Positions 7,715 through 17,092 of a stretch of DNA of 64,000 bases are shown piece by piece. The notes beneath the pieces were generated by a model. It saw only the letters and a list, made by a program, of their open reading frames with translations, was not told the origin of the DNA and did not search any database. Location of the stretch: assembly GCF_014700075.1 (NCBI RefSeq), contig NZ_JACXBU010000012.1, positions 36,111 through 100,110 on the forward strand, given 5' to 3'. The DNA comes from Pseudomonas sp. JM0905a. GTDB lineage: Bacteria > Pseudomonadota > Gammaproteobacteria > Pseudomonadales > Pseudomonadaceae. Every line of letters starts with the position of its first letter. Positions within the stretch are counted from its first letter, which is position 1. Made by a program: the position numbers and the translations under genes.

Positions 7715-9637
7715 ATGAACAACAAGAATAATCACAACCTCAACTTGCGCAGGTGCCTGCTCGCCTCGGCCATTGCTGCCGGATTGGGCGTGCCGGCCGT
7801 GGTGCAGGCCTTCGAGGTCAACACCGGGAATCCGGACTGGTCGGTTCGCTTCGACAACACCGTGAAGTACAACTACGGCGTTCGCACCGAGAGCGCGGAC
7901 AAGCGCATGCTGGCCACGCCGAACAACAACGACGGCGACTACAACTTCCGCAAGGCCGGCACCAACATCACCAACCGCGTCGACCTGCTGACTGAGCTGG
8001 ACGTGATCCACCAGGGCAACAAAGGCTTCCGCGTCAGTGCCGCCAGCTGGTACGACAAGGCCTACGACAACACCGGCTCCAACTCGAACCCGTTCGTCAA
8101 CGGCAACGAGGCCTTCTCCCGCATTGCCGGCCAACCCGGCACCAACAATGCGGTTCTGGGCAGCCCGCACCTTTCCAACTACGCCCAGCGCTATTACAGC
8201 GGCCCGTCCGGCGAAATCCTCGACGCCTTCGTGTTCTACAGCACTGAAATTGGCGAAGAGTCGATGTTCAGCGTCAAGGCCGGCCAGCACAACGTGTACT
8301 GGGGCGAGACCATCCTCAACCCGGTGCATGGCATCAGCTACGGCCAGTCCGGGCTGGACCTGGCCAAGCTCGCCGCCGCGCCGGGCACCGAAGCCAAGGA
8401 ACTGTTCGTTCCGCGAAACCAGGTTTCCGCGTCCTTCACCATCAACCCCGAGCTGACCGTTGCCGCCCAGTACTTCCTGGACTGGGACGAAGCACGCCTG
8501 CCCGAGGCCGGCACCTACTACGGCAGCTCCGACCTGGTGGGCACCGGCGCCCAGTCCTTCATCCTCGGCCACACCGGCGGTCCGGGCCTGGCGGGTCCGA
8601 ACGGCACCCTCACCAGCATCGCCCGTGGCCACGACATCACCCCGGACAAGCGCGGTGACTGGGGCCTGATGCTGAAGTGGTCGCCGGAGTGGCTGGACGG
8701 CACCCTTGGCGCCTACTACCGCAATACTGCGGAAATCCTGCCGCAGGCGGTGCTCGACGGCACCGGGCTGACAGCGCGAGGCGCGGGCGGTCCCATCGCC
8801 AACGTGCGCAACTCCATCAGCACCACCAACTACAAGTTCGCCTATGGCGACGACATCGACATCTTCGGCCTGAGCCTGTCGAAGGACGTTGGTGGCGTCA
8901 GCGTGGCCAGTGACCTGAACATCCGCCACAACATGCCGCTGGCGAGCATCCCGGCCATCGTCAGCGCCTCCGGCCCCGGCGGCCTGGCGAACGGCCTCGG
9001 CCTGCTGCCGCCCCGCGTTCCGGGGACCGGCGTGGTCACCGACATTCCCGGCAGCGGCGACAGCATGAGCGCCACCGGCGACACCCTGCACTGGACCGTC
9101 AACGGCCTGGTGACCATCGGTGACACGCCGCTGTTCGACTCGGCGTCTCTGCTGGGCGAGCTCTACTACAGCAACCTGCTGAAGCTCGATAGCAAGAACG
9201 AGGCGCTCTACAAGGGCAAGGACACCTACCGCGGCATTGACAAGCCGACCCGCGATAACTGGGGCGTCGCGGTGAACTTCACCCCCACCTGGTACCAGGT
9301 GTTCCCGGGCGTGGACCTGTCCACACCGATGTCCGTCAACGTCGGCCTGGACGGCGTGTCCCCGGTCCAGGGCGGCGGCGCCGAAGACACCGGCACCTAC
9401 TCGGTCGGCGTCGGCGCGGCCATCTACAACCAGTACTTCGTCGACCTGAAGTACGTGGACTCTTTCGGCGATGCCGAGAAGTGCACCAACGGAGCCACCG
9501 ACGGCTCGACACCTAACGCATTGGATGCCACGCAGCGCTACACCTGCTTTGCCGGGGGGTACTCCTCCTTCTCCGGCGGCGGGGCTACCACGGAAGACCG
9601 TGGCGCGGTGTACCTGACTTTGAAGACCACCTTCTGA
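7715..9637 (+). CDS. DUF1302 family outer-membrane protein
   Basis: A 640-residue protein with a signal peptide (basic LRRC, then a hydrophobic stretch, cleavage near VQA-FEVN, residue 32). The mature protein begins with the DUF1302 signature of an Asp/Asn-rich beta-strand (WSVRFDNTVKYNYGVR), is rich in alternating aromatic strands, and ends in Phe (TLKTTF), as expected of a beta-barrel outer-membrane protein. DUF1302 genes in Pseudomonas usually sit just before a DUF1329 gene and an RND pump, as here. It probably forms the outer-membrane part of an exporter or importer of hydrophobic compounds; the biochemical role is not established. Confidence 0.9.
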   Translation: MNNKNNHNLNLRRCLLASAIAAGLGVPAVVQAFEVNTGNPDWSVRFDNTVKYNYGVRTESADKRMLATPNNNDGDYNFRKAGTNITNRVDLLTELDVIHQGNKGFRVSAASWYDKAYDNTGSNSNPFVNGNEAFSRIAGQPGTNNAVLGSPHLSNYAQRYYSGPSGEILDAFVFYSTEIGEESMFSVKAGQHNVYWGETILNPVHGISYGQSGLDLAKLAAAPGTEAKELFVPRNQVSASFTINPELTVAAQYFLDWDEARLPEAGTYYGSSDLVGTGAQSFILGHTGGPGLAGPNGTLTSIARGHDITPDKRGDWGLMLKWSPEWLDGTLGAYYRNTAEILPQAVLDGTGLTARGAGGPIANVRNSISTTNYKFAYGDDIDIFGLSLSKDVGGVSVASDLNIRHNMPLASIPAIVSASGPGGLANGLGLLPPRVPGTGVVTDIPGSGDSMSATGDTLHWTVNGLVTIGDTPLFDSASLLGELYYSNLLKLDSKNEALYKGKDTYRGIDKPTRDNWGVAVNFTPTWYQVFPGVDLSTPMSVNVGLDGVSPVQGGGAEDTGTYSVGVGAAIYNQYFVDLKYVDSFGDAEKCTNGATDGSTPNALDATQRYTCFAGGYSSFSGGGATTEDRGAVYLTLKTTF

Positions 9638-9678
9638 CATTCCGCGTAGCTCAAAAAATAGAGCAGGAGAGCAACGAG

Positions 9679-11037
9679 ATGAAATTCGTGAAAACTCTGA
9701 TGGCGGCTTCCCTCGCGGTGGCCTTCGCTGGTTCCGTCCATGCCGCCGTTTCGCCCGCCGAAGCAGCGAAACTGGGCAACAACCTGACCCTGGTAGGGGC
9801 CGAGAAAGCGGCCAGTGCCGATGGTTCGATTCCCGCCTACGACGGTGGCCTGACCACCGCACCGGCGGGCTTCAAGTCCGGCGACAGCATGCGCCCCGAT
9901 CCCTTCGCCAGCGAAAAACCAGTGATGGTGATCGATGGCAAGAACGTCGACCAGTACAAGAACCTGCTCAGCGCCACTACCGTGGAATTGGCCAAGCGCT
10001 ACCCGGACTTCCGCGTTGATGTCTACCCGACCCACCGTACCGTGGCCATGCCGCAGCCGGTGCTGGATAACGCCGTGAAGAACGCCACCGGCGCCAAGAC
10101 CGCCAATGGCGGCCTGGCTCTGGAAAACGTGCTGCCGGGCGTGCCGTTCCCGATCCCGCAGTCGGGCAGTGAGGCCATGTGGAACCACCTGCTGCGTTAC
10201 CAGGGTGTGACTATCAACTCCAAGTACGACTCCTGGAACGTTGACGCCGCGGGCGTGGCTACCCTGGCCACCACCGGCCAGGCCTTCATCAACTACCCGA
10301 TCTACGAAGACCTGAACAAGCCCATCGCCAATACCGACGTGTATTACCAGATGAAGCTGTATTACTCGGGGCCGGCCCGCCGCGCCGGCGAGGCGATCAT
10401 GCTCAAGGACGCCGCCAACGCCGTCGAGCAGCCGCGCCGCGCCTGGCAGTACCTGCCCGGCCAGCGCCGTGTGAAGCTCGCGCCGAGCCTGGCTTACGAC
10501 ACCCCGAACCCGGGTACCGCCGGTGCCGGCACCTACGACGACGTGTTCGTCTTCAACGGCGCCCTGGACCGCTACGACTGGAAACTGGTTGGCAAGCAGG
10601 AACTCATCGTTCCCTACAACACCTACAAGCTGACCTACGCCCAGGACCCGAAGGCCCTGACCACCGCCAACCACCTGTCACCTGACTACGTGCGCTGGGA
10701 GAAGCACCGCGTCTGGGTTGTGGAAGGCACTCTGAAAGAGGGCGCTCGCCACATCTACGCCAAGCGCCGCTTCTACCTGGATGAGGACAGCTGGGTCGCC
10801 CTGGCTTCCGACCAGTACGACGCCCGTGGGCAGATCTACCGTGGCTCCTTCGCCTTCCTCAGCCAGAGCTACGACAAGCAAGTACCGGACACCACCCCGT
10901 TCGTGATCTACGACCTGGTGGGTAACTCCTACAACATCAACGGCATCGTTGGCCCGTACGGCGGCATCCGTTATATCGACCCGCTGACCAAGGCTCAGTG
11001 GGCAGCAGAGTCCCTGGCTGGCGCCGGCATTCGCTAA
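9679..11037 (+). CDS. DUF1329 family periplasmic/outer-membrane protein
   Basis: A 452-residue protein with a Sec signal peptide (MKFVKTLMAASLAVAFAGSVHA) and the DUF1329 hallmarks of an early NLTLVGAEKA segment, SIPAYDGGL, and a C-terminal region with repeated Tyr/Trp strands (EKHRVWVVEGTLKEGARHIYAKR). DUF1329 resembles LolA/LolB-type lipid-binding half-barrels and almost always accompanies DUF1302. It starts 41 bp after the DUF1302 stop, with GCAGGAGAGCAACG before the ATG. A strong hairpin with a T-tract follows its stop. Confidence 0.9.
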   Translation: MKFVKTLMAASLAVAFAGSVHAAVSPAEAAKLGNNLTLVGAEKAASADGSIPAYDGGLTTAPAGFKSGDSMRPDPFASEKPVMVIDGKNVDQYKNLLSATTVELAKRYPDFRVDVYPTHRTVAMPQPVLDNAVKNATGAKTANGGLALENVLPGVPFPIPQSGSEAMWNHLLRYQGVTINSKYDSWNVDAAGVATLATTGQAFINYPIYEDLNKPIANTDVYYQMKLYYSGPARRAGEAIMLKDAANAVEQPRRAWQYLPGQRRVKLAPSLAYDTPNPGTAGAGTYDDVFVFNGALDRYDWKLVGKQELIVPYNTYKLTYAQDPKALTTANHLSPDYVRWEKHRVWVVEGTLKEGARHIYAKRRFYLDEDSWVALASDQYDARGQIYRGSFAFLSQSYDKQVPDTTPFVIYDLVGNSYNINGIVGPYGGIRYIDPLTKAQWAAESLAGAGIR

Positions 11038-11045
11038 GCCAGGTT

Positions 11046-11093
11046 GGTTGCCGCTCCCTTTGAGTGTGGGGGAGCGGCAACCGCTTTCTTTTT
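11046..11093 (+). terminator. Rho-independent terminator after DUF1329
   Basis: Perfect 13-bp arms GGTTGCCGCTCCC (11046-11058) and GGGAGCGGCAACC (11070-11082) are followed by GCTTTCTTTTT. It lies inside an otherwise co-directional cluster, so it may split expression of the two outer-membrane genes from the YCF48/RND genes or act as partial termination. Confidence 0.8.
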
Positions 11094-11108
11094 CAGAGGA
11101 CAGTCCCG

Positions 11109-12161
11109 ATGTTTTCTTTCAAGTTCATCGCCCTGGGCATGGCCCTCATGGCGGGTAATGCCCAAGCCGCGTCCCTGGTCGATGTGCTCGACCTGCCGGC
11201 ACAGCGCAGCGAACTGGCGGTGCGCAGCCCCCTGCTGGACCTGGCCCAGGCCGGTCAGCGGCTGGTTGCCGTAGGCCAGCGCGGCCATATCCTTTATTCC
11301 GACGATCAGGGCGGCAGCTGGACCCAGGCCAGCGTTCCGGTCAGCTCCGATCTCAATGCCGTGCAGTTCCCCACGGCCAGCGATGGCTGGGCGGTAGGGC
11401 ACGACGGCGTCGTGCTGCACAGCCGTGACGGCGGCGCCAGCTGGGAGAAGCAGCTCGATGGCCGCCAGCTCGGCCGCCTGATGCAGGATTACTACGCAAC
11501 CCAGCCCGACGCCGCGCAATGGCTCGACGAAGGCAAGCGCATCGAAACCGAAGGGGCGGACAAGCCCTTCCTCGACGTCTGGTTCAGTGATGCGCAAAAC
11601 GGCTTCGTGGTCGGCGCCTTCAATCTGATCTTCCGCACCCGCGACGGTGGCCAGAGCTGGCAGCCCTGGGCCGACCGCACTGACAACCCCTCCGGCTACC
11701 ACCTTGCCGCCATCGCTGGCGAGGGCAAGCAGGTATTCATCGCCGGGGAACAAGGCCTGCTGCTGCGCCTCGACGACAGTGGCGAGCGCTTCCAGGCTCT
11801 GACGTCGCCCTACCAGGGCAGCTTCTTCGGGCTCAACGTCCAGTCTGACGTGGTCCTGGCCTACGGCCTGCGCGGCCACGCCTACCGTAGCGTCGATGGC
11901 GGTGCGAGCTGGAGCCAGGTCGAGACCGGGCTGAACGCCAGCATCACCGCGTCCGCCCGCGATGCGCGCGGCCAGCTCTACCTGTTCGGCCAGACTGGCC
12001 AGGCCCTGGCCAGCACCGATCAGGGCAGCAGCTTCCATCACCTGGACATCGGCCAGCCGGTACCGGTCTACGGCGCCCTGGCGTCAACCGACAACGGCCT
12101 GCTGCTGGTGGGCGCGCGGGGTATTGCCCAGCGCACCCTGGCTACTGGAAAACAAGAATAA
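11109..12161 (+). CDS. YCF48/BNR-repeat beta-propeller periplasmic protein
   Basis: A 350-residue protein with a signal peptide ending near GNAQAA. The body has repeated BNR/YCF48 motifs (YSDDQGGSWTQ, HSRDGGASWEK, RTRDGGQSWQP, RSVDGGASWSQ, ASTDQGSSFHH), which build a beta-propeller like the photosystem II assembly factor Ycf48/HCF136. In Pseudomonas such proteins accompany DUF1302, DUF1329 and RND genes. A scaffold or accessory role in the envelope complex is likely but unproven. The start follows AGAGGACAGTCCCG and the stop is 18 bp from the RND start. Confidence 0.88.
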   Translation: MFSFKFIALGMALMAGNAQAASLVDVLDLPAQRSELAVRSPLLDLAQAGQRLVAVGQRGHILYSDDQGGSWTQASVPVSSDLNAVQFPTASDGWAVGHDGVVLHSRDGGASWEKQLDGRQLGRLMQDYYATQPDAAQWLDEGKRIETEGADKPFLDVWFSDAQNGFVVGAFNLIFRTRDGGQSWQPWADRTDNPSGYHLAAIAGEGKQVFIAGEQGLLLRLDDSGERFQALTSPYQGSFFGLNVQSDVVLAYGLRGHAYRSVDGGASWSQVETGLNASITASARDARGQLYLFGQTGQALASTDQGSSFHHLDIGQPVPVYGALASTDNGLLLVGARGIAQRTLATGKQE

Positions 12162-12179
12162 GAGCGAGGCGACCCCATC

Positions 12180-14708
12180 ATGGGCGGCATTAAACAAACC
12201 GCGATGCCGGTAATCCGGGATCTGAAAGACTTCGATGCGCGAAGCGGCAACCTGCTCGAGCGCATGGTGTTCAACAACCGGCTGTCGTTTGTGGCCGGCA
12301 TCCTCCTGGTGACCCTGCTGCTGGGCTACATGGCCATTACCCGCCTGGAACTCAAGCCCAGCTTCGAGAAAATGATTCCCCAGGGGCATCCGTACATCCA
12401 GAACTTCCTGGACAACCGCAAGGCCCTGCGCGGCCTGGGTAACAGCGTGCGGGTCGTGGTGGAGAACACCCAGGGCGATATTTTCGACCCGGCTTACCTC
12501 GACGCCCTGAAGCAGGTGCATGACGAGCTGTTCCTCACTCCCGGCGTCGACCGCGCCTGGATGAAGTCCCTCTGGGCGCCCGGCGTGCGCTGGACAGAAG
12601 TGACCGAGGAAGGCTTCCAGGGGGGCCCGGTAATGCCCGATGGCTACGACGGCTCGCCAGCCAGCATCGAGCAACTGCGTCAGAACATCGCCCGTGCCGG
12701 CATCGTTGGCAGCCTGGTGGCCAACGATTTCAAATCCACCATGCTGGTGGTTCCGCTGCTGGACCAGGCCACTGCCGGCGGCCAGGGCGTGGACTACCAC
12801 CAGTTCTCCCGCACCCTGGAAGACAAGTTCCGCCTGCGCTTCGAATACGCCGGCGATACCAAGGCCCAGGCTTCTGGCGAAGAAGGGCAGGGCGCGATCA
12901 AGATCCGCGTCATCGGCTTCGCCAAGCTGGTGGGTGACCTGATCGACGGCCTGATGCGCGTCATGGCCTTCTTCGGCCTGGCCGTGGTCACCGCCTTCTT
13001 CATCATCCTGGCCTACACCCGCTGCCTGCGCAGCAGCCTGCTGGTGATCGTCTGCTCGCTGCTGGCGGTGGTCTGGCAGCTCGGCATCGTCGCCTGGCTG
13101 GGCTACGCGCTGGATCCTTACTCGATCCTGGTGCCGTTCCTGATCTTCGCCATTGGCGTGTCCCACGCGGCGCAGAAGATGAACGGCATCATGCAGGACA
13201 TCGCCCAGGGCACCCATCGCCTGGTGGCGGCACGCTACACCTTCCGTCGCCTGTTCCTGGCCGGCGTCACCGCGCTACTGGCTGACGCGGTGGGCTTTGC
13301 GGTGCTGATGCTGATCGACATCCCGGTGATCCAGGACCTGGCCATCACCGCCAGCATCGGTGTGGCCGTACTGATCCTCACGACCCTGCTGATGATGCCG
13401 GTGGCGCTGTCCTACGTCGGCGTGGGCAAGAAGGCCGCCGAGCGCGCCCTGCGCATCGACACCAACGCCGCCGCGCACAAGGGCTTCGGCCATGTGTGGG
13501 ACTTCCTCGACCGGTTCACCGAAAAGCGCTGGGCCCTGACCACCGTGGCCCTGGCTTCGGTACTCGGTGTGGCGGGCTTCATGGTCAGCCTCAACCTGCA
13601 GATCGGCGACCTGGATGCCGGTGCGCCGGAGCTGCGCCCGGAATCCCGCTACAACCGTGACAACGCCTACATCACCAGCCACTACGCGCTGTCCAGCGAC
13701 CTGTTCGCGGTCATGGTGAAAACGCCCGCCGAGGGCTGCCTGAACTACCATACCCTGATCCAGGCCGATCGCCTGGCCTGGGCCCTGCAACAGCACCCGA
13801 ATGTGCAGGCCACGGCTTCCCTGGCCAACGCGGTTCGGCAGATCACCGCCGGAACCTATGAGGGCAATCCGAAGTTCCTCAGCCTGCAGCGCAACCAGGA
13901 CGTGCTCAACTACGCCGCCCAGCAGGCGTCGGTGAACACTCCCGAGCTGTTCAACACCGACTGCTCGCTGATGCCGGTGATCGCGTTCCTGAAGGATCAC
14001 AAGGCCCAGACCCTGGACGAGGTGGTGGCCATCGCCGACCGCTTTGCCGCTGAAAACAGCAGTGAAGACCGCCAGTTTCTGCTGGCGGCGGGCAGCGCCG
14101 GTATCGAGGCGGCGACCAACATCGTCGTGCGTGAAGCCAACCGCACCATGCTGCTGTACGTCTACCTGGCGGTAACCCTGTTCTGCCTGGTCACCTTCCG
14201 CAGCTGGCGGGCGACCGTGGTGGCGCTGCTGCCGCTGGTGCTCACCTCGGTGCTCTGCGAGGCGCTGATGGTGGTGATGGGTATCGGCGTGAAGGTCGCC
14301 ACCCTGCCGGTGATCGCGCTCGGCGTGGGCATCGGCGTCGACTATGCGTTGTACCTGCTCAGCGTGCAGCTGCAGTTCCAGCGGCAGGGCCTCTCGCTGG
14401 CGGAGTCCTACAAAAAGGCGGTGTCGTTCACTGGGCGGGTCGTCGGGCTGGTGGGTATCACCCTGGCTGCCGGCGTGGTGTGCTGGGCCTGGTCGCCCAT
14501 CAAATTCCAGGCTGACATGGGCATCCTGCTCACCTTCATGTTCCTCTGGAACATGATCGGCGCGCTGATCCTGATTCCCGCGCTGTCTTACTTCCTGCTG
14601 CGCGAGCGGGGCGAGGCGACCCGCCCGGTCACCCCGGCCGATGAGCCGGTCGCAAGCTCGACCAGCAAGGCCGCGCACAACAGCCGGATGGAGTCCGTGC
14701 AACCCTGA
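12180..14708 (+). CDS. RND superfamily (MMPL-type) transporter
   Basis: An 842-residue inner-membrane protein with the RND layout: one N-terminal helix (RLSFVAGILLVTLLLGYMAI), a large periplasmic loop, five helices (about residues 255-415), a sixth isolated helix (WALTTVALASVLGVAGFMV), a second periplasmic loop and a final block of five helices. The segment GVGIGVDYALYLLSV is characteristic of the MMPL/HpnN-like branch. Such pumps move lipids or other hydrophobic molecules using the proton gradient. It forms a block with DUF1302, DUF1329 and the YCF48 protein. A Ser/Thr-rich tail of about 25 residues ends the protein. Confidence 0.9.
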   Translation: MGGIKQTAMPVIRDLKDFDARSGNLLERMVFNNRLSFVAGILLVTLLLGYMAITRLELKPSFEKMIPQGHPYIQNFLDNRKALRGLGNSVRVVVENTQGDIFDPAYLDALKQVHDELFLTPGVDRAWMKSLWAPGVRWTEVTEEGFQGGPVMPDGYDGSPASIEQLRQNIARAGIVGSLVANDFKSTMLVVPLLDQATAGGQGVDYHQFSRTLEDKFRLRFEYAGDTKAQASGEEGQGAIKIRVIGFAKLVGDLIDGLMRVMAFFGLAVVTAFFIILAYTRCLRSSLLVIVCSLLAVVWQLGIVAWLGYALDPYSILVPFLIFAIGVSHAAQKMNGIMQDIAQGTHRLVAARYTFRRLFLAGVTALLADAVGFAVLMLIDIPVIQDLAITASIGVAVLILTTLLMMPVALSYVGVGKKAAERALRIDTNAAAHKGFGHVWDFLDRFTEKRWALTTVALASVLGVAGFMVSLNLQIGDLDAGAPELRPESRYNRDNAYITSHYALSSDLFAVMVKTPAEGCLNYHTLIQADRLAWALQQHPNVQATASLANAVRQITAGTYEGNPKFLSLQRNQDVLNYAAQQASVNTPELFNTDCSLMPVIAFLKDHKAQTLDEVVAIADRFAAENSSEDRQFLLAAGSAGIEAATNIVVREANRTMLLYVYLAVTLFCLVTFRSWRATVVALLPLVLTSVLCEALMVVMGIGVKVATLPVIALGVGIGVDYALYLLSVQLQFQRQGLSLAESYKKAVSFTGRVVGLVGITLAAGVVCWAWSPIKFQADMGILLTFMFLWNMIGALILIPALSYFLLRERGEATRPVTPADEPVASSTSKAAHNSRMESVQP

Positions 14709-14749
14709 CCCGCAAGCGAAGGAACTTGGACTAATCTGGAAAACGGGGG

Positions 14750-14787
14750 ATCGCCGCCGGCCGCTTTGCGGTCGGCGGCGATGCCGT
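14750..14787 (+). terminator. Hairpin after the RND gene, probable terminator
   Basis: ATCGCCGCCG (14750-14759) pairs with CGGCGGCGAT (14773-14782), with extra pairing across the loop (CCGC/GCGG), followed by GCCGTTTT. The T-tract is short, so termination may be partial. It separates the RND gene from the DUF3302/HlyD pair. Confidence 0.6.
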
Positions 14788-14849
14788 TTTCGGATTCGTC
14801 GACGTGCCTGCTCCCATGTTGTGAGGGCCGTCTCCAAGGACATAACAAC

Positions 14850-15200
14850 ATGCTTGATTACTTCGCGCTGGGCGTTCTCTTCTTCGTGGGGATCGTGCTG
14901 TTCTACGGCATCATCGTGCTCCACGACATTCCCTACGAAATAGCCGTACACCGTAACCATCCCCATCAGGACGCCATCCATGCCGCCGGCTGGGTGAGCC
15001 TGTTCACCCTCCATGCGCTGTGGCCCTTCCTGTGGATCTGGGCGATGTTGTACCGCGAGGACCGTGGCTGGGGCTTCGACCACGGCAAACCTGGCGCCGC
15101 CCATGACGCTGACCTGGCAAAGGAACTGGCGGAGCTGCGTCAGCGCATCGAACAGCTCGAAGGACGCACGTCGACCGCCCAGAACGAGAAGGAGGATTGA
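14850..15200 (+). CDS. DUF3302 (YiaW-like) inner-membrane protein
   Basis: A 116-residue protein starting at an ATG preceded by CCAAGGACATAACAAC. Two hydrophobic segments are visible (DYFALGVLFFVGIVLFYGIIVLHD and AAGWVSLFTLHALWPFLWIWAML), followed by a charged coiled-coil-like tail (DLAKELAELRQRIEQLEGR). This matches DUF3302, represented by E. coli YiaW, which is partnered with the HlyD-like YiaV. Here too the HlyD-like gene follows with only 3 bp between, its RBS (AAGGAGGA) lying in the end of this gene. It is probably a small membrane partner of the adaptor. Confidence 0.85.
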   Translation: MLDYFALGVLFFVGIVLFYGIIVLHDIPYEIAVHRNHPHQDAIHAAGWVSLFTLHALWPFLWIWAMLYREDRGWGFDHGKPGAAHDADLAKELAELRQRIEQLEGRTSTAQNEKED

Positions 15201-15203
15201 GCC

Positions 15204-16163
15204 ATGGACCTGTTGCTAATCCTCACCTATACGGCGTTCTGCGTTGCCATCTTCAAGATCTTCAAGATCCCGCTGAACAAGTGGAGCGTGCCCACCGCCG
15301 TGCTGGGCGGCATCGTGCTGATCGGCGCGCTGATCTTCCTGATGAACTACAACCACCCCTATTCGGAAGTGGCGCGGACCTACTTCGTCTCGGTGCCCAT
15401 CGTGCCTGAGGTGTCCGGCCTGGTAACCGAAGTGCCGGTGAAGGCCAACCAGCCCCTGGAAAAGGGCGATGTGCTATTCCGCATCGACCCGACGCCTTTC
15501 GAAAACAAGCTGAAGTCCATCCAGGCGCAGCTGGTGTCGGCCCGTGCCGATCAGTCCCGCGCCCGTGAGCTGGCGGCGCGCAATGTCGGCAACCGCCGCG
15601 ACGTGGACCTCACCACGGCGCGGGTGGATGACCTGCAGGCGCAACTCAATATCGCCAAGTTCGACCTCGACAACACCGTGGTCCGGGCGCCGAGCAAGGG
15701 TTTCGTCACCCACGTGTCCCTGCGCCCTGGCGTGCGTGCGGTGAAGCTGCCGCTGCGTCCCTCCATGGTCTTCATCCCCGACGAGGGCTTCTACTTCATC
15801 GCCTGGATGCGGCAGAACAGCCAGTTACGCCTGACGCCCGGCGACGAGGCCGAAGTGGCGTTCGACGGTATCCCCGGCAAAGTGTTCAAGGGCGAGGTGA
15901 AGCAGGTGATTTCGGTGATCGGCGAAGGCCAGGTGCAGCCGTCCGGCACCCTGATCAGCTTCACCGGTTCACCACCACCGGGCCGCGTGCCGGTGTTCAT
16001 CGAAATCACCGACCCGGAATACGCCCAGTACGCGGCCCTGATGCCCGGTGGTTCCTATGGCCAGGCGGCGCTCTACAGCAAGCACTTCCACCATGTGGCT
16101 ATCATGCGCAAGATCCTCCTGCGCATGGCGGCCTGGATGAACTACATCTTCCCGTTCCACTGA
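15204..16163 (+). CDS. HlyD-family membrane fusion protein (YiaV-like)
   Basis: A 319-residue periplasmic adaptor. An N-terminal membrane segment (SVPTAVLGGIVLIGALIFLMNY) is followed by a lipoyl/biotinyl-like half (VSVPIVPEVSGLVTEVPVKANQPLEKGDVLFRID), an alpha-hairpin (about residues 95-155) and the second lipoyl half plus beta-barrel domain. It is shorter in the hairpin than the classic EmrA type, as in the YiaV/AaeA group. No transporter of the usual EmrB or ABC type is adjacent. The DUF3302 protein or the upstream RND pump are the candidate partners. Confidence 0.87.
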   Translation: MDLLLILTYTAFCVAIFKIFKIPLNKWSVPTAVLGGIVLIGALIFLMNYNHPYSEVARTYFVSVPIVPEVSGLVTEVPVKANQPLEKGDVLFRIDPTPFENKLKSIQAQLVSARADQSRARELAARNVGNRRDVDLTTARVDDLQAQLNIAKFDLDNTVVRAPSKGFVTHVSLRPGVRAVKLPLRPSMVFIPDEGFYFIAWMRQNSQLRLTPGDEAEVAFDGIPGKVFKGEVKQVISVIGEGQVQPSGTLISFTGSPPPGRVPVFIEITDPEYAQYAALMPGGSYGQAALYSKHFHHVAIMRKILLRMAAWMNYIFPFH

Positions 16164-16168
16164 CAGCG

Positions 16169-17092
16169 CTAAGGCGGGCTGCCCCCCGGGCGGCCTGCCT
16201 CGTATGCGTGCTCGGCCATCCAGTGCCTCGCGATCTCTTCCCGCCGGCAAACCCACACTCCCTCATGCCGCTGCACATGGTCGAGGAACCGCGCCAGGGC
16301 CCTGGCGCGGGCGGGGTGGCCGCTGATCCTGCCGTGCAGGCCGATGCTCATCATCTTCGGTTGCCGTGCGCCCTCCAGCCAGAGGTGGTCGAAGGCATCC
16401 GTGAGCTGCTGGAAGAAGTCCTCTCCCGACGCGAAGCCGTGGGGCATCAGGTAGCGCGCATCGTTGTTGACCAGCGTGTAGGGAATCACCAGATGCGGCG
16501 GCGCGCCGGGGAGCCAGTAGGGCAGGTCGTCGTTGTAGGCATCCGAGCTGTAGAGGAAGCCGCCTTCCTCTCGCACCAGCCGGCGGGTGTTGGCGCTGAC
16601 CCGGCCGGTGTACCAGCCCAGCGGGCGACGGCCGCAGATGCGCTCGATCAGTTCGATGGTCAGGCGGATGTGGCGCCGCTCCTCGTCTTCGGGAATTTCC
16701 CGGTAGTCCAGCCAGCGATAGCCGTGGCCGGCCACCTCATGGCCGCCGGCACGCAGGGCGTGGCCGATCTGCGGGACCAGTTCCAGGGCCCGCCCAACCG
16801 CGAAGGCGGTCAGCGGCAGGCCGCGTTCGGTGAAGAGGTCGAGAATGCGCCAGACGCCCGCGCGCGATCCGTATTCGTACAGGCCTTCCACGCTCAGGTC
16901 GCGTTCGCCGATGCGTGCCGGCCGTCCCGGCAGTTCATGCAGGTAGGCCTCCGATTGGGCGTCGCCATTGAGCAAGCAGGATTCGGCGCCTTCCTCGACG
17001 TTCAGCACGAACTGCAGCGCCACCCGCGCATCGCCCGGCCAGCGTGGGTGGGGTGGCCTGCCGCCGTAGCCGGCGAGGTCGCGCTCGGCCAT
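16169..17092 (-). CDS. Polysaccharide deacetylase family protein, PuuE (allantoinase)-like
   Basis: A 307-residue protein beginning with the PuuE-type motif RDLAGYGGRPPHPRWPGDARVALQFVLN and containing EVAGHGYRWLDYREI and RPLGWYTGRVSANTRRL, which match the metal-independent allantoinase PuuE and its relatives in the NodB fold. PuuE hydrolyses allantoin to allantoate in purine catabolism. No other purine catabolic gene is visible here, so this may be a paralogue with another cyclic-amide or polysaccharide substrate. Its start shares one base with the stop of the upstream GNAT gene (TGATG), indicating coupled translation. Confidence 0.8.
   Translation of the reverse strand: MAERDLAGYGGRPPHPRWPGDARVALQFVLNVEEGAESCLLNGDAQSEAYLHELPGRPARIGERDLSVEGLYEYGSRAGVWRILDLFTERGLPLTAFAVGRALELVPQIGHALRAGGHEVAGHGYRWLDYREIPEDEERRHIRLTIELIERICGRRPLGWYTGRVSANTRRLVREEGGFLYSSDAYNDDLPYWLPGAPPHLVIPYTLVNNDARYLMPHGFASGEDFFQQLTDAFDHLWLEGARQPKMMSIGLHGRISGHPARARALARFLDHVQRHEGVWVCRREEIARHWMAEHAYEAGRPGGSPP

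Noticed and set aside
12084..13217. 377-codon minus-strand frame over the RND gene
   Set aside because: The His/Gln-rich product is typical of an antisense frame; the RND reading frame is unmistakable.
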